NCBI GenBank assembly: GCA_028023455.1
Contig: JAQFVV010000185.1
Coordinates: 1,315,239-1,379,238 of the forward strand
DNA: 64,000 nt
Origin: Epiperipatus broadwayi
Taxonomy: Eukaryota > Onychophora > Udeonychophora > Euonychophora > Peripatidae
Reading direction: 5' to 3'
A model generated the notes under the pieces. It searched no databases, had not been told where the DNA came from, and saw only the letters and a program-made list of their open reading frames with translations. Made by a program: the position numbers and the translations under genes. How positions within the stretch are numbered: the stretch's first letter is position 1; each line of letters starts with the position of its first letter. Below are positions 23,832-35,235 of this stretch, one piece after another.

Positions 23832-25404
23832 GGAGCAAAACTTACTAACAAAATATTGATGTTTTTAAATATTTATTATTTGTCATTTTTAGCTTTTTCT
23901 TTTTAAATTGCTTGTTTTTCTATTAAACTGTATATTTTTTATAAAATCCAATATGGAAGATGTGACTGTTGTTAATTGTCCCAAAATAATTAAAGGGAGG
24001 TATTTTTTAATTAAAGTTTTACTTAAAATAAATGGGATTAAGTAGATTAAAGATTTTCTTTTGTAAAAAACATGTTGTCAAATCTATTTCTAATCTGGAA
24101 ATAGATTTGAATTTGTTTTGGACATTATCTAATGATTGCATCTTTCAAAAACAACTGATAAAAGAAAAAGTATAAAATGACTGAATTTTGAGAAGAGATT
24201 AGATTAGCTACTGTAGTAAAAATGATTGTTAACTTCGTGGTGAAACTTAAAATGATGTAACAGTAAATCCACCACTCTTCATCGGCCCTTTTTGGGTCAT
24301 CATCTGCCACTACCATAATATCCTGCTGTCCTGAAATGAAGAAAGGTCTAAGAAAGAACTTTAAAAATGCTAATAGAGAAGCTTGCTATCACCAAGAAGA
24401 ATTCATTTTGGATCCTCAATTTGCCATGCATGAGCCGTACTTTGAAAATAGACTTATCAAAATTGCAAGGTAACTTTTTTGGTACTATTTGAAAATGAAT
24501 CTAGCCTCACTAATCTCAAATCCTGCTATCAAGATTCTAATGTATTGTTCAATTTTTTATCTTTTAAATTAATATGTTTTTTATATAAATAACATGTAAT
24601 TTTCTCTTAAATAATTTATATAAATTTAATTCTTTCTCATATGCTCTTAACTTTCCTTAACTTTGGTGCAGTCATTTATTTATATGTATTTATTATTTGA
24701 TTTATATATCTGCTTGCTTATTATTATGTCAATCTCACAAACTGGCAAGCTTAATTTCTAAAAATCTTTTGTGACATTTTTTCTTCTTCTTCTAAACCTT
24801 CATACAAAGCTTATTAACGTCCCCTTAAAATATATATGTAATGCATTATAAATTAATATGTTTGCCAGTTTGTTTTTATGAATCTGCATTTTATGTTGGT
24901 TTACTATAAAAATGTGTTTGATTAACTCTGGATTTTCTATCTGGGAAAAATCCAGAACTCAAGTTAATTAACGCTTTGAAATCTTATAAAATATTCTTTA
25001 TTCATTTCTGAAAAGGTGACTAATTATTTGTTTTCTATATAACTGCTAGTTATTTTTTTTCTATACTCTTAAAATAGTCTATGCTTAAAAGATCAAATAC
25101 AGTATGTAATATATTCCAGTTATTATAAAATCAATGAAGGTAGGATTTATTTATTGTAAATAGCAGAGAAAGGGATGGGGGTAAATCTTAATGTTTCTTT
25201 TACTAGGTAAAATCTTAACATATATTTTATTAAAAGAAATATTCTCTCTCTATATATATTATAATTGCATGGCGTATTATAGTATTCAAACAAGGGGCAT
25301 TTATTTTAAAGCAGTACAATTTATTCAATGTTGTTAGTGACATTTATCATTCGTACTGCGTTTCTGTCATTTAGCCTATCTTCATATATATATATATATT
25401 ACAT
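23832..25404. other. AT-rich sequence without recognisable gene
   Basis: No supported gene. A minus-strand 63-codon frame at 24,125-24,316 has no recognisable similarity. Small AT tracts only. Confidence 0.5.
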
Positions 25405-25500
25405 GCTTCTAATCTGGGGGTTGCGACAAGTTCGAACCCATAGATTTCTTTTTGTACATCGTTCCATTGATAGTTGAGCTATCTGGAACCACATTTATTC
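25405..25500 (-). mobile_element. tRNA-like SINE head (minus strand)
   Basis: On the minus strand an A-box-like TAGCTCAACT (about 25,480) is followed some 45 bases later by GGGTTCGAACT (about 25,441-25,430), close to the pol III B box. The spacing fits a tRNA-derived promoter. Stems do not fold into a clean tRNA, so a degenerate tRNA-derived SINE is more likely than a gene. The less AT-rich DNA at 25,500-25,660 may belong to it, but the 3' end of the SINE was not located. Confidence 0.4.
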
Positions 25501-26480
25501 TGCATAAAATGCCTCTGGCTGTGATCCCATAAGTTTGGCACACGCTATGCATATTCATTTCATAGATAAAAGGCCTCTCACATTGGTTATACCAGCAAAA
25601 TTCTGGGCCATGCCATGCCTATCTACTTTTCTCTAAGCACTACCCAAGAAGGGGGTGTGAGATTTCATTTTTCATTCAGAAGCTCAACCTTTTTCTCTTA
25701 GTTATTTTAGGCTATTATGTCAGCAATGCAAACTTCTTCGTATTATTATTTCTTTTCCCTCATGACCCAGTTTTAATGCTCTAATATTAAAATTATGCTT
25801 TGCTTAAAATATAAATATAAATGCCAATTACTTCTATTTTATTAATTAAGTTTATTTCAATCATATACACTCCCACCGTCATAATTTATATATCTATATT
25901 TAAGAGTATCTATATGCCTTAGGGAAAATAAACCGTTCATCTTACTATTGTTAAAATAATTTTTTATTAAATATTTTGTCATAGTTTCAAATATAATTTT
26001 CCAACTGTCTTTTGTTTATTTTCATGACCTCAATGGCATGGAAATAGTTTATATCATATGTATAATGAATCTCAGAATGCTCCCTGAAATAATGCTAGTC
26101 ACCATGTTTCAGAACCGTAATCCAAAGCATTAATAACAATTTTATGTGAATTCTTCTTTCTAATAATAGATTGGCATTTTAATATTGGACCCACCAAAGA
26201 TGTGTGTTTATTTATAATATATCATTTAGCTAATAAAGAGCATATGAGAAATAATAGCATGAATGACACTATGTAATCCTCTATCGCTTGCTCATTCGCA
26301 CACACACTAATGTATATAATTAATTTATAAATGTATAATAATTTGTCAGTATATTAAACTATATTTTTATAGTCTAACTTCTTTGAGTAGTTCAAAATCC
26401 TTTTTCTCCATTTCCACATATTACAGCCATGTTTATCTATTATTTTAATATAGTCATAGTTAATAGATGTCTCATTGTCC
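25501..26480. other. AT-rich sequence, no recognisable feature
   Basis: The first 160 bp are less AT-rich and could be SINE body on the minus strand. The rest is featureless. Confidence 0.4.
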
Positions 26481-26539
26481 TGCTCAGCTCTGTTAGTCGG
26501 CCGGATTAAGATTAATTCTCATGTGCCATCACTATTATG

Positions 26540-26600
26540 TTATTCATTAGGTGTTTGATCTTGGGCTTAGAGAGTGGGTTCAAATCCAGGCTGGTTTCTG
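26540..26600 (+). mobile_element. B-box-containing SINE-like fragment
   Basis: GGGTTCAAATCC at about 26,576 is a good pol III B box, inside a less AT-rich stretch (about 26,490-26,670). No clear A box is seen at the expected distance. It may be part of another tRNA-derived SINE. Confidence 0.3.
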
Positions 26601-26667
26601 ACCTAAATTTTGGGCTAGACTGGGTTTGAAGTACATTTTGTGAGTTCCAGCTCATGTTAGATGGATA

Positions 26668-26684
26668 AACATGTTTTGACTGGC

Positions 26685-26736
<52 letters not shown>

Positions 26737-26776
26737 AACATGTTTTGACTGGCACAATATATATATATATAGTGAA
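26668..26776. repeat. Duplicated block with (AT)n tracts
   Basis: The segment 'aaacatgttttgactggcac' followed by an AT tract and 'agtgaa' occurs twice in a row. The first AT tract is about 42 bp and the second about 18 bp. Confidence 0.85.
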
Positions 26777-27119
26777 GCAGATGGTGTTTTAGGCTTCTGT
26801 TTGGAAAACAAAATCTAGCATGAAATTTAACTCTTTAATAAAATAACATTATGAAAGATAAACATATGAAACAATATTGTAAAACTTATTCTTATATATA
26901 AAATATGATATTATAAACTTATATATTTGATCTATACCAATGCAATTTAAATATTGCTCCACTATGATCTCTTAGGCAGAGAACCATAATATTCAGAGGA
27001 TACCTATGATGAATCCAGAGCTATATATAAGGTACATAACTCAGACAACATTTTGAGGGCACATATCTTATCAATTGCAGAATTCAGCACCTATCATTCA
27101 AAGTACTTTTTTGTTTCAG
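26777..27119 (-). mobile_element. Possible internal sequence of family C element
   Basis: On the minus strand this follows the primer-binding-like site of the family C LTR and would be its 5' leader. No Gag frame is visible. Confidence 0.3.
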
Positions 27120-28760
27120 AGAGAACTCCAGGCACCAGGTAATTACCCAAAAGATAACTAATGCACTTTTAACAATGATAAACTAACTCAGCACCTAAGA
27201 AATCTCATCTAGCTTAATCAAAAGAATAACATAATACATTACTGCTTTAATTAGTGGTAAAAGATTAGACCAACAAAATATTAGGTTTTAAAGATAAATT
27301 ATTTTAACTAAATACTTATTATTATAATTTTTTAAACTACTTTTATAAGGTCTTAATTAACTTAAACAATGATTTTTTGTATAACTACATGCACTCTTAA
27401 TAAATCATGCAATAGAATATAAGATAACAAAGAGTTTTAAATTAACATAAACATTTAAACATGCACATCAATAGTTAATTTTATGCATGCTATAGAGTTC
27501 ATTTGTTTTACTGACTCTGAAGGCTTCAAATTACAGCAAGGGCTCCTTTAATATAAGAAATGGAATAAGAAAATGTTATTTATTACCTATAGGATTTTGG
27601 ACATTGAATTTTTGCTATGTGCTGCTTCACACAGGTTTTTCCAACTGGTTGGATTTGAGGTTTTGTGGAAGTTTCTATGATTGCTATCTATAATAATCCT
27701 ATTCAAGACAGATATTTCTGGTGGCTTCAAATTATTAGATAGGCATCAATTCTATCAGGCAGGCTGCTGATGTTTCATCAGACTGGAGCAGGAATTCAGC
27801 CATATGTTTCTGACGACTGCTAACACTGTAGGATATTTAGATACATCACTGACTCTGACTGATTGAAATTCTGATTGAAAACTGCATCTAAATGACTTAC
27901 TCTATTTATATGATGACCTGTTGTCACTTTGTTAATTAGTTTTTATAGCTGCCAGCTATATCCGTTGTTGAAATTCGTCCACTGTTTTTGATTAAATTCT
28001 GATAAGATTTTAATTAATTAATTGTTGGTGGATTTTTTAATTAGTAGCTATTGCAAATTCATTTCTTTTATGTAGCTTTTGAGTATTTGCAATCCTTAAG
28101 GGATTTTTTTTTAACTTATCAACTTTCATTTATTTTTAATATCCATCTTTATATTTTATTTTACTCTTAACACACATATATTCCATTATACCTTTATGTT
28201 TACAATCATTCCCAATTTAAACATATATATATATATTTATATTTAAAATCAACTTGTTATTTAGTTTTTAAGATTACTTTTTTTTCTAAATCAAATAAAA
28301 AGAAAGTATCTTTAATTCTATGTAAAACATTTATAATTTAAACTGTTATACTTTTAATTCTTAATTACTTGAAATTCAACTACTTTTAATTTACTAAGTT
28401 AAATTTCCTCCCTTTTTCACATCAGTCTTTAAACTTTTAGTTTTAATGATCTAAACCAAAACTCTTCCCTTCTAACTAATCAATTGTAACTTTTATACAA
28501 AAGTTTAAAAGTCTTTAAACTTTTATAGATTATTTTCTACTTTTTTTTATTTTTAAAACTCCAAACATTTATATTAAACTTCCTTTTATTAAACTTTTAA
28601 CTATTTCTTTAAACAAGATGCATTTACTTCAATAATTTACTGACAGTGAATTTATTATTCATTATCAATATTAAACTTTGCTTTGTTTATAATTTTTATT
28701 TTATTTTTAATAATTATAAACACAATTTTCCATGGAGCGCTGTTCAGTAGCGGTGTAATA
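27120..28760 (-). mobile_element. LTR copy, family C (minus strand), with PBS-like end
   Basis: This region and 52,300-53,620 are diverged copies in the same orientation. They share 'attagtagctatt'-type segments, an 'ataaattattttaa'-type segment, 'caattgtaactttta' and a TATA region. On the minus strand TATAAATAG (27,910-27,902) is followed by a less AT-rich, R/U5-like part. The LTR ends at about 27,138, directly before TGGTGCCTGGAG (27,137-27,120), a plausible primer-binding site. The 5' start near 28,740 is uncertain. Confidence 0.5.
27902..27910 (-). promoter_or_regulatory. TATA box of family C LTR
   Basis: TATAAATAG on the minus strand, followed by 'agtaagtcatttagatgc'. The 52-kb copy has the same element at 53,152-53,144. 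Confidence 0.5.
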
Positions 28761-28854
28761 TATATATATATTGTAATAATATTATAAATTTATGTCTGTA
28801 TTTCTTCAAAATAATATACATAAATTTATACATAAATATTAAAAAATACAGTAA

Positions 28855-28988
28855 TTAAAAGTTTATAAAAAATATATCTATAACGTCACTTAGGAGCACT
28901 TTCAATTATCTTTGTAGTTGACAAAAATTCCAAGAATAGTTGAAGTGCTCCTAAGTGACATTTATAGATATATTTTTTATAAACTTTT

Positions 28989-28990
<2 letters not shown>
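28855..28990. mobile_element. 136-bp hairpin MITE
   Basis: Left arm 28,855-28,904 and right arm 28,940-28,990 are near-perfect inverted copies of about 50 bp. They include GTCACTTAGGAGCACTT and a 'aagtttataaaaaatatatc'-type outer part. The loop is about 35 bp. Arm sequence and TA-rich flanks would suit a Tc1/mariner-type MITE, but this is a guess. Confidence 0.75.

Positions 28991-28991
<1 letters not shown>

Positions 28992-29055
<64 letters not shown>
28992..29055. repeat. (AT)n microsatellite
   Basis: Two long AT runs separated by a single AGT. Confidence 0.9.
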
Positions 29056-29059
<4 letters not shown>

Positions 29060-30899
29060 TTATTTGTTTATATTATGTAGTCTTAAAATGACTACTCAAG
29101 AATTGTGAAAATATCTAGATTCATAATAAAATTACACACAAAAAGTTAAAATAAAATAATTGGAGAATATTTCAAAAGTTATTTCTCATTAAAGTTCCTT
29201 TTGTCTTAGTGTAGCTAATAATATATTTTGTATGTATGTGAATTGGTTTACTATATTCAAATTATTTTAGGGGAAAAACATTTTTATAATATCAGTATGA
29301 CACAAATTCTTAACTTATAAATATTTTAATTATATGCAAAATATTACAGAAACATAATCTATGATTCAGTGGATAACAAACTAGTCTGCCATGCTTATAA
29401 TTTAGTATTCAAATAGAACATTATATAATCAACCTACTTAATCTTCATAATTGGTTGATAAAGATATTTATAACTATTATTATTTGAAGAATTATTGTGA
29501 ACAATATTTAAAAAAACACCATGAGTATAATGTGAACATTTCCCATCAGTTCTGTAAATAAAGTTCATCTTTAATTTCTAAAGCAATAATTAATTTAGTT
29601 TTAATGTAAAATGTTTGTGCTTAGTTCCACAAGACTATGATAAAAAAGAATATGATCATAAATTTAATTAAATTCTAGAGAAGACTATTATATGGTTTGT
29701 GTTAAGTTTGGAAGTCTTATTTGTAATAACATTTAAATGTCAAATTTTAATATTTAACACAATTTATGAATTTAGGGTAATACATTATTCATCGTTATAA
29801 AATGTTCTAGTTTATTAATGTTTTATAATTTACGTTTATTTATAAATGTTTTTTTTTTTTTACGTACATTTTTATTTGTTATTTTTTTAATTGATTTTTT
29901 TAAAAACATATATTCATTAGAATGTTAATTTAATGACTTGTAGTATCCAGCGCATAAAAAACCGTGAATATAAATAGTGACTAATTTATCACTTCATCTT
30001 GAAACATATATATATTACTAAAAATACTTAACGTTTGCACTGTACAGAAATTGTATTTTTTTTCTTTTTGCGATAAATTTGAATACGAATAATTAAAATA
30101 TACAGTTTTTGAAATAAAATAAATATACGTTATAATAAAACAAATGTCATTTATAATTACTTTTATTAGCATGAGAATTCTTAATTTGAATATCTAAATG
30201 AAGTGAATAATTTTGTTTGAAAAGTAATTGATCTTTTTTCCTCAATAAAATTAAAATACAATAATTAACTTTAATGATTATGCAAATTTTAATACTATTG
30301 GGATAAAAACAACAACAAATATTCACACAAATCCGTATTATATATATATAAGTAGATATAAAATATTTTCAAAGCGGTTTATAGAAGAATATGGATTAAT
30401 CCAGATTTTTAGACTATAGGATATTTTATGATCGTTGTCATTATTGCCTTGGAAAAGTTTTCATAAACAGACTCAAAAACAGATGTATCTTCTTGATTAT
30501 ATATATATAAATGACTTTTTCAAATTAAAAAAAAAAAATCCTACGATTTAAATTTTAAATGAAAAAACTGAATTAATGATCATCAAATATATTTATATAG
30601 AATTAAAAAATAATCACTAATATTTAATCATATACCTTAGAACAAATGCTGGTGAACTTGGTCATAAGTAATAATAAGATTAACTGATTTTTATAAAAAA
30701 GTAAATTGGATCATTTAAAAAAAAGTTTTATATGAAATAATATATGATATATATGATGCAATGGTAATAAATTTATGTAACTAACTATTTTAATTTACAA
30801 AACTTATTTATTAATAAAAATATATATATAATTTTCAAAATTTATTTAAAAGTGTTTTGAATAAAGAATAAAAAAAATACCTTTGATAGTAATCTAGAC
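29056..30899. other. AT-rich sequence without recognisable gene
   Basis: Only the SINE-like piece at 29,356 and short microsatellites stand out. Confidence 0.5.
29356..29415 (+). mobile_element. tRNA-like SINE head relic
   Basis: An A-box-like 'gattcagtggataac' is followed by 'ctagtctgccatgcttataa' and a decayed B box 'gtattcaaat'. The piece at 45,421-45,468 has the same 'gtctgccatg.ttat' middle and a better B box. Together they suggest a tRNA-derived SINE family. No fold into a functional tRNA. Confidence 0.4.
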
Positions 30900-32705
30900 C
30901 AGGCATGTCAAACTCATTCAAACAATGGGCCACTTTATGCTACTGGTAAGATTCTCGCGGGCCACATCACACAAATTTTCTTAAAATTGTATTTTGAAAG
31001 TGAAAATGCAGGAATATAGATAGGGTAATTAAAGCATATTATGTAGTTTAGTGAATTCACTTCAATAATATACAATTGATATAGTATTGCTTTTATTTAA
31101 ACATTTATTTTATCTGATTACATATTTATAAAACTACAATTTATTTTTTACTAAACTTACATTTCCTCTTACTAGTTTTTCAATATCTGTTCAAAGACTG
31201 AGAACAACAATTTTCATTATGGCAGATAGATGTTTATCAGTTAATCTTGATCTATAAGCTTTTTATTTAATTTCATCATGAAAATAATTTCTCACATAAG
31301 TATGTACTTCCAAAAAGCTTAAAATTTGTGCACAAATTTTTTAATTTCGTATCTTTCACCTAAATAGGAATAAATTTTGATCTACTTTTGATTTTGTTTT
31401 TAAAATCAATCATTCTGGAAATCAATTAATTCCAGTGTATAGGGGCTTTTTGACTTAAACAAATGGTCCCATGAAAAGAGAAAAATTTCTTCGAACTCCT
31501 TGAAACATCAAAACGTTTATCGAATTCGCTTTTATTTTTCAATTTTAGATATGAAAACTTTATTTTGTTTTAATGCTACTTAGGAAAATAAATCTTTTCA
31601 AATGATTTTTAAACAAATTTTTCAAAAAAATACAATTCGAAATATTTTTAAGTAATATAAGATATCAAGTAATTATTTAAAGCTGGTTGTACCCACAATG
31701 ACTTTTATAATTGATATATTTCTTTTTACTTTCATTTAAAAAATAATATTCCCAAAATCAGAATTAAAAACCAAAATTGTAATAAGGAAGATATATTAAC
31801 TTTAAGAAATATCTTGACAAAAAGATATTTAATTTTTATGATTTAAATTTAAACAAATAAAGATTTGTTTTTTTTGTTTGTAATTTAAAATACAAAAAAA
31901 AATTTAAACCCAAAAATTGAGGAACTTCCACCCACAACAGAAAAATTGTTATGAATTTTGAAACATTTAATTTATATACTTAAAGAATATAAAAATATAA
32001 ACTTTTATTTATTTTAAATTTAATTTTTATTTTGTAAAAAGAAATTTTTGATAAGCGCAATACCACAAATATCTTAATAATTCCCCACAAAAAAACCCAC
32101 TTTCTCAATTTTAGGTTAATAAAAAAGATTAAATTAATAAAAAACAACCTCAAAAATATTAAAGTAAAGAGATACCTAAAAGGGAATAAAAGCTTCCCCC
32201 CCCCCAAGAAGAAGAAAAAAAAGAAAAAAAAAAAAGAAAAGTAAATTTTCAAATAAAGTAAAAACTAAGTAAAATTTTTTTATAATAAAAAAACAAAGCG
32301 TTATTTCTTATGCTGTCTGACTAGTTTCAGAAGATATAAACTGGATAAGCGTTTACTTATATTTTTTGAATGGTTATAAAAGGAAACAACCCAAATTTTA
32401 ACACACCAACCGGATAAAGAACGGCCGCCTTGTTACAATTCAAAGAAAAAACAAACGCAGAAGAAGCACGTTGGGGGGAAGCGCTAATGTATTTATGTTC
32501 TCGGACCCCTTAACGTTGCTTTGGTATTCACAATCTCAAAGCTCATCACTAAAGGCAAAGCTGTGAACCGAAATATAAATGCTAGTATGTGACAACATCT
32601 GTATATATTTTAGTTCATGTAATAAATAAAGGCTTTTAAAAATTAATTTATGTTTGCAAGCTTTCTTTTATTCAGCACTTGGCGGGCCAAAAAACTGGGC
32701 GGGCA
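30900..32705 (-). mobile_element. Dead hAT DNA transposon
   Basis: The left end reads CAGGCATGTCAAACTC and goes on to 'gggccac' and 'cgcgggccac', the form seen at ends of many animal hAT elements. The eight bases before it, ATCTAGAC, would be the target duplication. The minus strand holds a decayed hAT transposase C-terminus (31,165-31,450). The right end is not clean: 'ggcgggccaaaaaactgggc' near 32,683-32,702 looks like a subterminal part, with no terminal CATGCCTG seen. The element is truncated or rearranged there. Confidence 0.65.
31165..31450 (-). pseudogene. hAT transposase C-terminal domain relic
   Basis: In minus-strand frames the order is ELIDFQND near 31,430, LFGSTYLCEKLFS near 31,320-31,283, RSRLTDKHLSAIMKI near 31,255-31,210, and TDIEKLVR near 31,185. 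This is the conserved C-terminal (dimerisation) block of animal hAT transposases of the type also found in GTF2IRD2/SCAND3-like proteins, where SxYLCExLFS and SRLTDEHL are hallmarks. Several stops and frameshifts interrupt it. The upstream DDE core and BED finger, expected up to about 32,600, could not be read. Confidence 0.7.
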
Positions 32706-33700
32706 ACAGACTATTAAATTTTGAATTATCTTTTGGTTTTCTAATACTTTTCTTCAGTTGCAATAGAAAAATACTATATCTGATATCCATTTTTAGTCTG
32801 TAGTAGTTATTGTCAGATAGCCTTATGAATTGAAAAATTAAGTGAATTTGACTTCTGCTTCATTGAAGTTGAAAGTCAGATCTTACTTTGAATTTAGCTA
32901 ATATTGGAAAGATATAATTATATGAATTATGTAGTGAACAAAACATGACAACAGTGTCTCTGTTTACTTTCAACTATTCGGTTTTAAAATAATAATTTGC
33001 TGTTTATTTATTAAGGATTTTTTGAAAATTTGAATTATCAATGGACCTACCCAAATTAACTGATTAGTTTCTGGTTAATTGACTTTCTTTAGCAAAAAAA
33101 TCATATGTACACTAACATATTCAGTAATTAAATATATATTTTTTACATTATTTAAGCTAATATCATAAGGTTGAAACTTATCTTAGATTTTAAATATAAG
33201 ATACAGCTTAAACTCAAGTGTGATGTTTCTTTTTTGATAGGGTATCACAATAATTTAATTACATTATATAAATTATTTTTAAAAAAAAAACTTATTTTAC
33301 AAAATTTATTAGGTTAAAAAGAGATATGGTACTTTATCAACTCAAGATTAAAAACACTGAAATATTAAAAATATTTTATAATTTTCTGAAAATAAACTAA
33401 TAGACCATGAAAATAATGAATATGCTTTTTAACTTTCTATATGTGATGATATGAGTGTATAGTTGTAAAGACATATACCTTCATTAAATAATTCATATGA
33501 AGCAAATAAAGAATAAAGAATTTCAAATAAAAATTTTATCATGAACTTGCAAATTAATTTTGTGGAAGAACATAACTTCTTCCATTTGTAACAGTTATCA
33601 CCATAAAACATTAACTTATTTTACTGTAAAATAATTGTTGAGATGGTTAGCTGCAATAAAAGTTAAATGCTAATGGGTCACAACATTTTAAATGAATATA
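32706..33700. other. AT-rich sequence without recognisable feature
   Basis: No supported gene, repeat or RNA. Confidence 0.5.
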
Positions 33701-33780
33701 TGGAAAGAGATAGCTAGAGAAGAAAAATATAAGGTTGAAAGGGAAAAAAGGAAAGGAGAGATAGAGAAGAAAGAGATCCA

Positions 33781-34182
33781 TTGGAAACAGAAATAAAAGT
33801 AGATTCTAAATTCCCTGCTGAAATTCAAGTAGCCAAGGTAGAAAACAAGGAAAGTGGGCAGAGCAATACAAGAAGCAGAGGAGAAGAGCATCTTAGGGAA
33901 GAGGCAAACAAAGAAAGTATGAAGGGAGTCATGATGGAGCAACAACAGCTTCAATACATTCTAAACTCCATAGAGAACCAAAAGTCAAACCCTTGGGAGA
34001 AAATAAAAAGATTGGATGGTATCACTTTAAGAGACCTCATAGTGCATAGTATATATAAGACAGAGAAAACAGGATTTCCACCCTGGAGACTTCATTTTGA
34101 TAACAGTGGCCCACCAACCATTCTCATAGTGTTACGCATAAAGAATAAAACAAGGAACCACCGTGATGAAGAACAGGCTTGA
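33781..34182 (+). pseudogene. Gag-like / pol-junction ORF fragment, plus copy (family B)
   Basis: A 133-codon open frame whose product is hydrophilic, with many E, K, Q and N. It includes MEQQQLQYILNSIENQ and WEKIKRLDGITLRDLIVHS. No domain can be named with certainty. Its place upstream of an integrase tail in an LTR element suggests Gag or a Gag/pol remnant. The inverted copy at 38,160-37,762 encodes nearly the same protein, which supports real past coding. The frame is cut by a TGA at 34,180 just before the integrase-type region. Confidence 0.5.
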
Positions 34183-34189
34183 ATATGCC

Positions 34190-34512
34190 AGAAATGTGCA
34201 GAGGAGCATAAGAAAAGAAAACAAAATTCACCTTGCCAGTTCGAAGTAGGGGACCGAGTTTGGGTGAAAGATAAGCCTCCAAATAATGGATCCTTATCCA
34301 AGAACCGAAAATTTTACCCACTCTACCAAGGGCCAGACCAGCTAAAGGAAAGCTGGGGGAAATTACTGTTAGTTTGCAAAGTACGATGCAGAAAACTTGA
34401 AACCATGCTTATTAAATGTACCAGATTAGAAGTTCTCTTAGAGCAAGGTGTAGGGACATTATATTTAGGTTCTTTAGTTTATCGAAAATTAGAATTAGTT
34501 TTACCTATTTAA
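34190..34512 (+). pseudogene. Integrase C-terminal remnant, plus copy (family B)
   Basis: The frame reads CQFEVGDRVWVKDKPPNNG, then LSKNRKFYPLYQGPDQL and a tail ending LVYRKLELVLPI at 34,512. The F.VGDRVWV plus PLYQGP pair is the C-terminal domain of Gypsy-group integrases that follows the catalytic core. No catalytic residues are present. The ATG at 34,264 is internal to the domain. The minus copy at 37,690-37,442 differs at only a few residues. Confidence 0.75.
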
Positions 34513-34890
34513 CCATATGTATTGACTTATTTAATCATATTTTGTGACCTATAGTAATTAGTATTAACTTATTCATTAATTTATTCATTTATATAGAGTG
34601 AGAGTAATTAGAAGTATTTATTTAATCATTTAGTCATATTTGTAATAATATAGTAATAAAAAGTTAAGCATTAGAATTAGGTTACTTTATTTATTCTATT
34701 TATAATTATATTTAATCTTATTATTAAAAATTATATAGCATGAAAATAATCAAATTTTATTATCTTAGCTAGTCATATTTATATATTTCATTATTATGTT
34801 GCTTAATTATATTCAAACTTTGCTGGAGCAGGTGAGTGCTTGCTTGACCAGAAAGGGAAATGGGCAGATTGAAGATCGTAGACTAAATTA

Positions 34891-34912
34891 TTAAAAAAAA
34901 AAGGGGGGAAGA
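34891..34912 (+). promoter_or_regulatory. Purine tract upstream of LTR
   Basis: A-run followed by GGGGGG and AAGA. It lies about 100 bp before the LTR start at 35,010, too far for a standard polypurine tract unless the LTR begins earlier. The inverted copy near 37,042-37,066 has a longer G run. Confidence 0.4.
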
Positions 34913-35009
34913 ATATATAAATAAAAGTTGTGTAGAAAGACTAGTAAAAACATAAGCTACAAATAAAGGGAGAAGAAAGGTCTTTTTTTTGCCCAGGAAT
35001 GGATTGCTA

Positions 35010-35235
35010 TGAAACGGTTACACCTGTTTCACCTATTATCTTCGATAATAGTATATATTTGTTCTACTCAGATGGCGTATATTTCTTAAATTTTAAAAAC
35101 TTTGTTTTTATTAATATTGTGAGTATGTGCGTATATAATTGTCCTATTAATTATAAATATAAAAATACAGTCTCAAATATTTATATACGAGCATATTCTG
35201 TTAGATTGGTTAAAACTGAAAGAAACATAAGTGTG
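35010..35235 (+). repeat. LTR start, truncated (family B, plus copy)
   Basis: TGAAACGGTTACACC and the following 220 bp match the start of both minus-strand LTRs (36,941 and 42,830 descending). Similarity stops at 35,235. Confidence 0.8.

Larger units (their letters stand above)
33701..35235 (+). mobile_element. Truncated plus-strand copy of family B LTR element
   Basis: This is an inverted copy of 36,711-38,249. It holds part of the Gag-like region, the integrase tail, a purine tract, and the first 226 bp of the LTR (from TGAAACGG at 35,010). It begins abruptly at 33,701 within the charged Gag repeat and ends abruptly at 35,235 inside the LTR. There it meets the LTR of the minus-strand element head-on. 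Confidence 0.85.

Noticed and set aside
24125-24316. 63-codon minus-strand frame beginning MVVADDDPKRADEEWW
   Set aside because: Starts with a protein-like stretch but turns low-complexity; no domain or neighbouring exon supports a gene.
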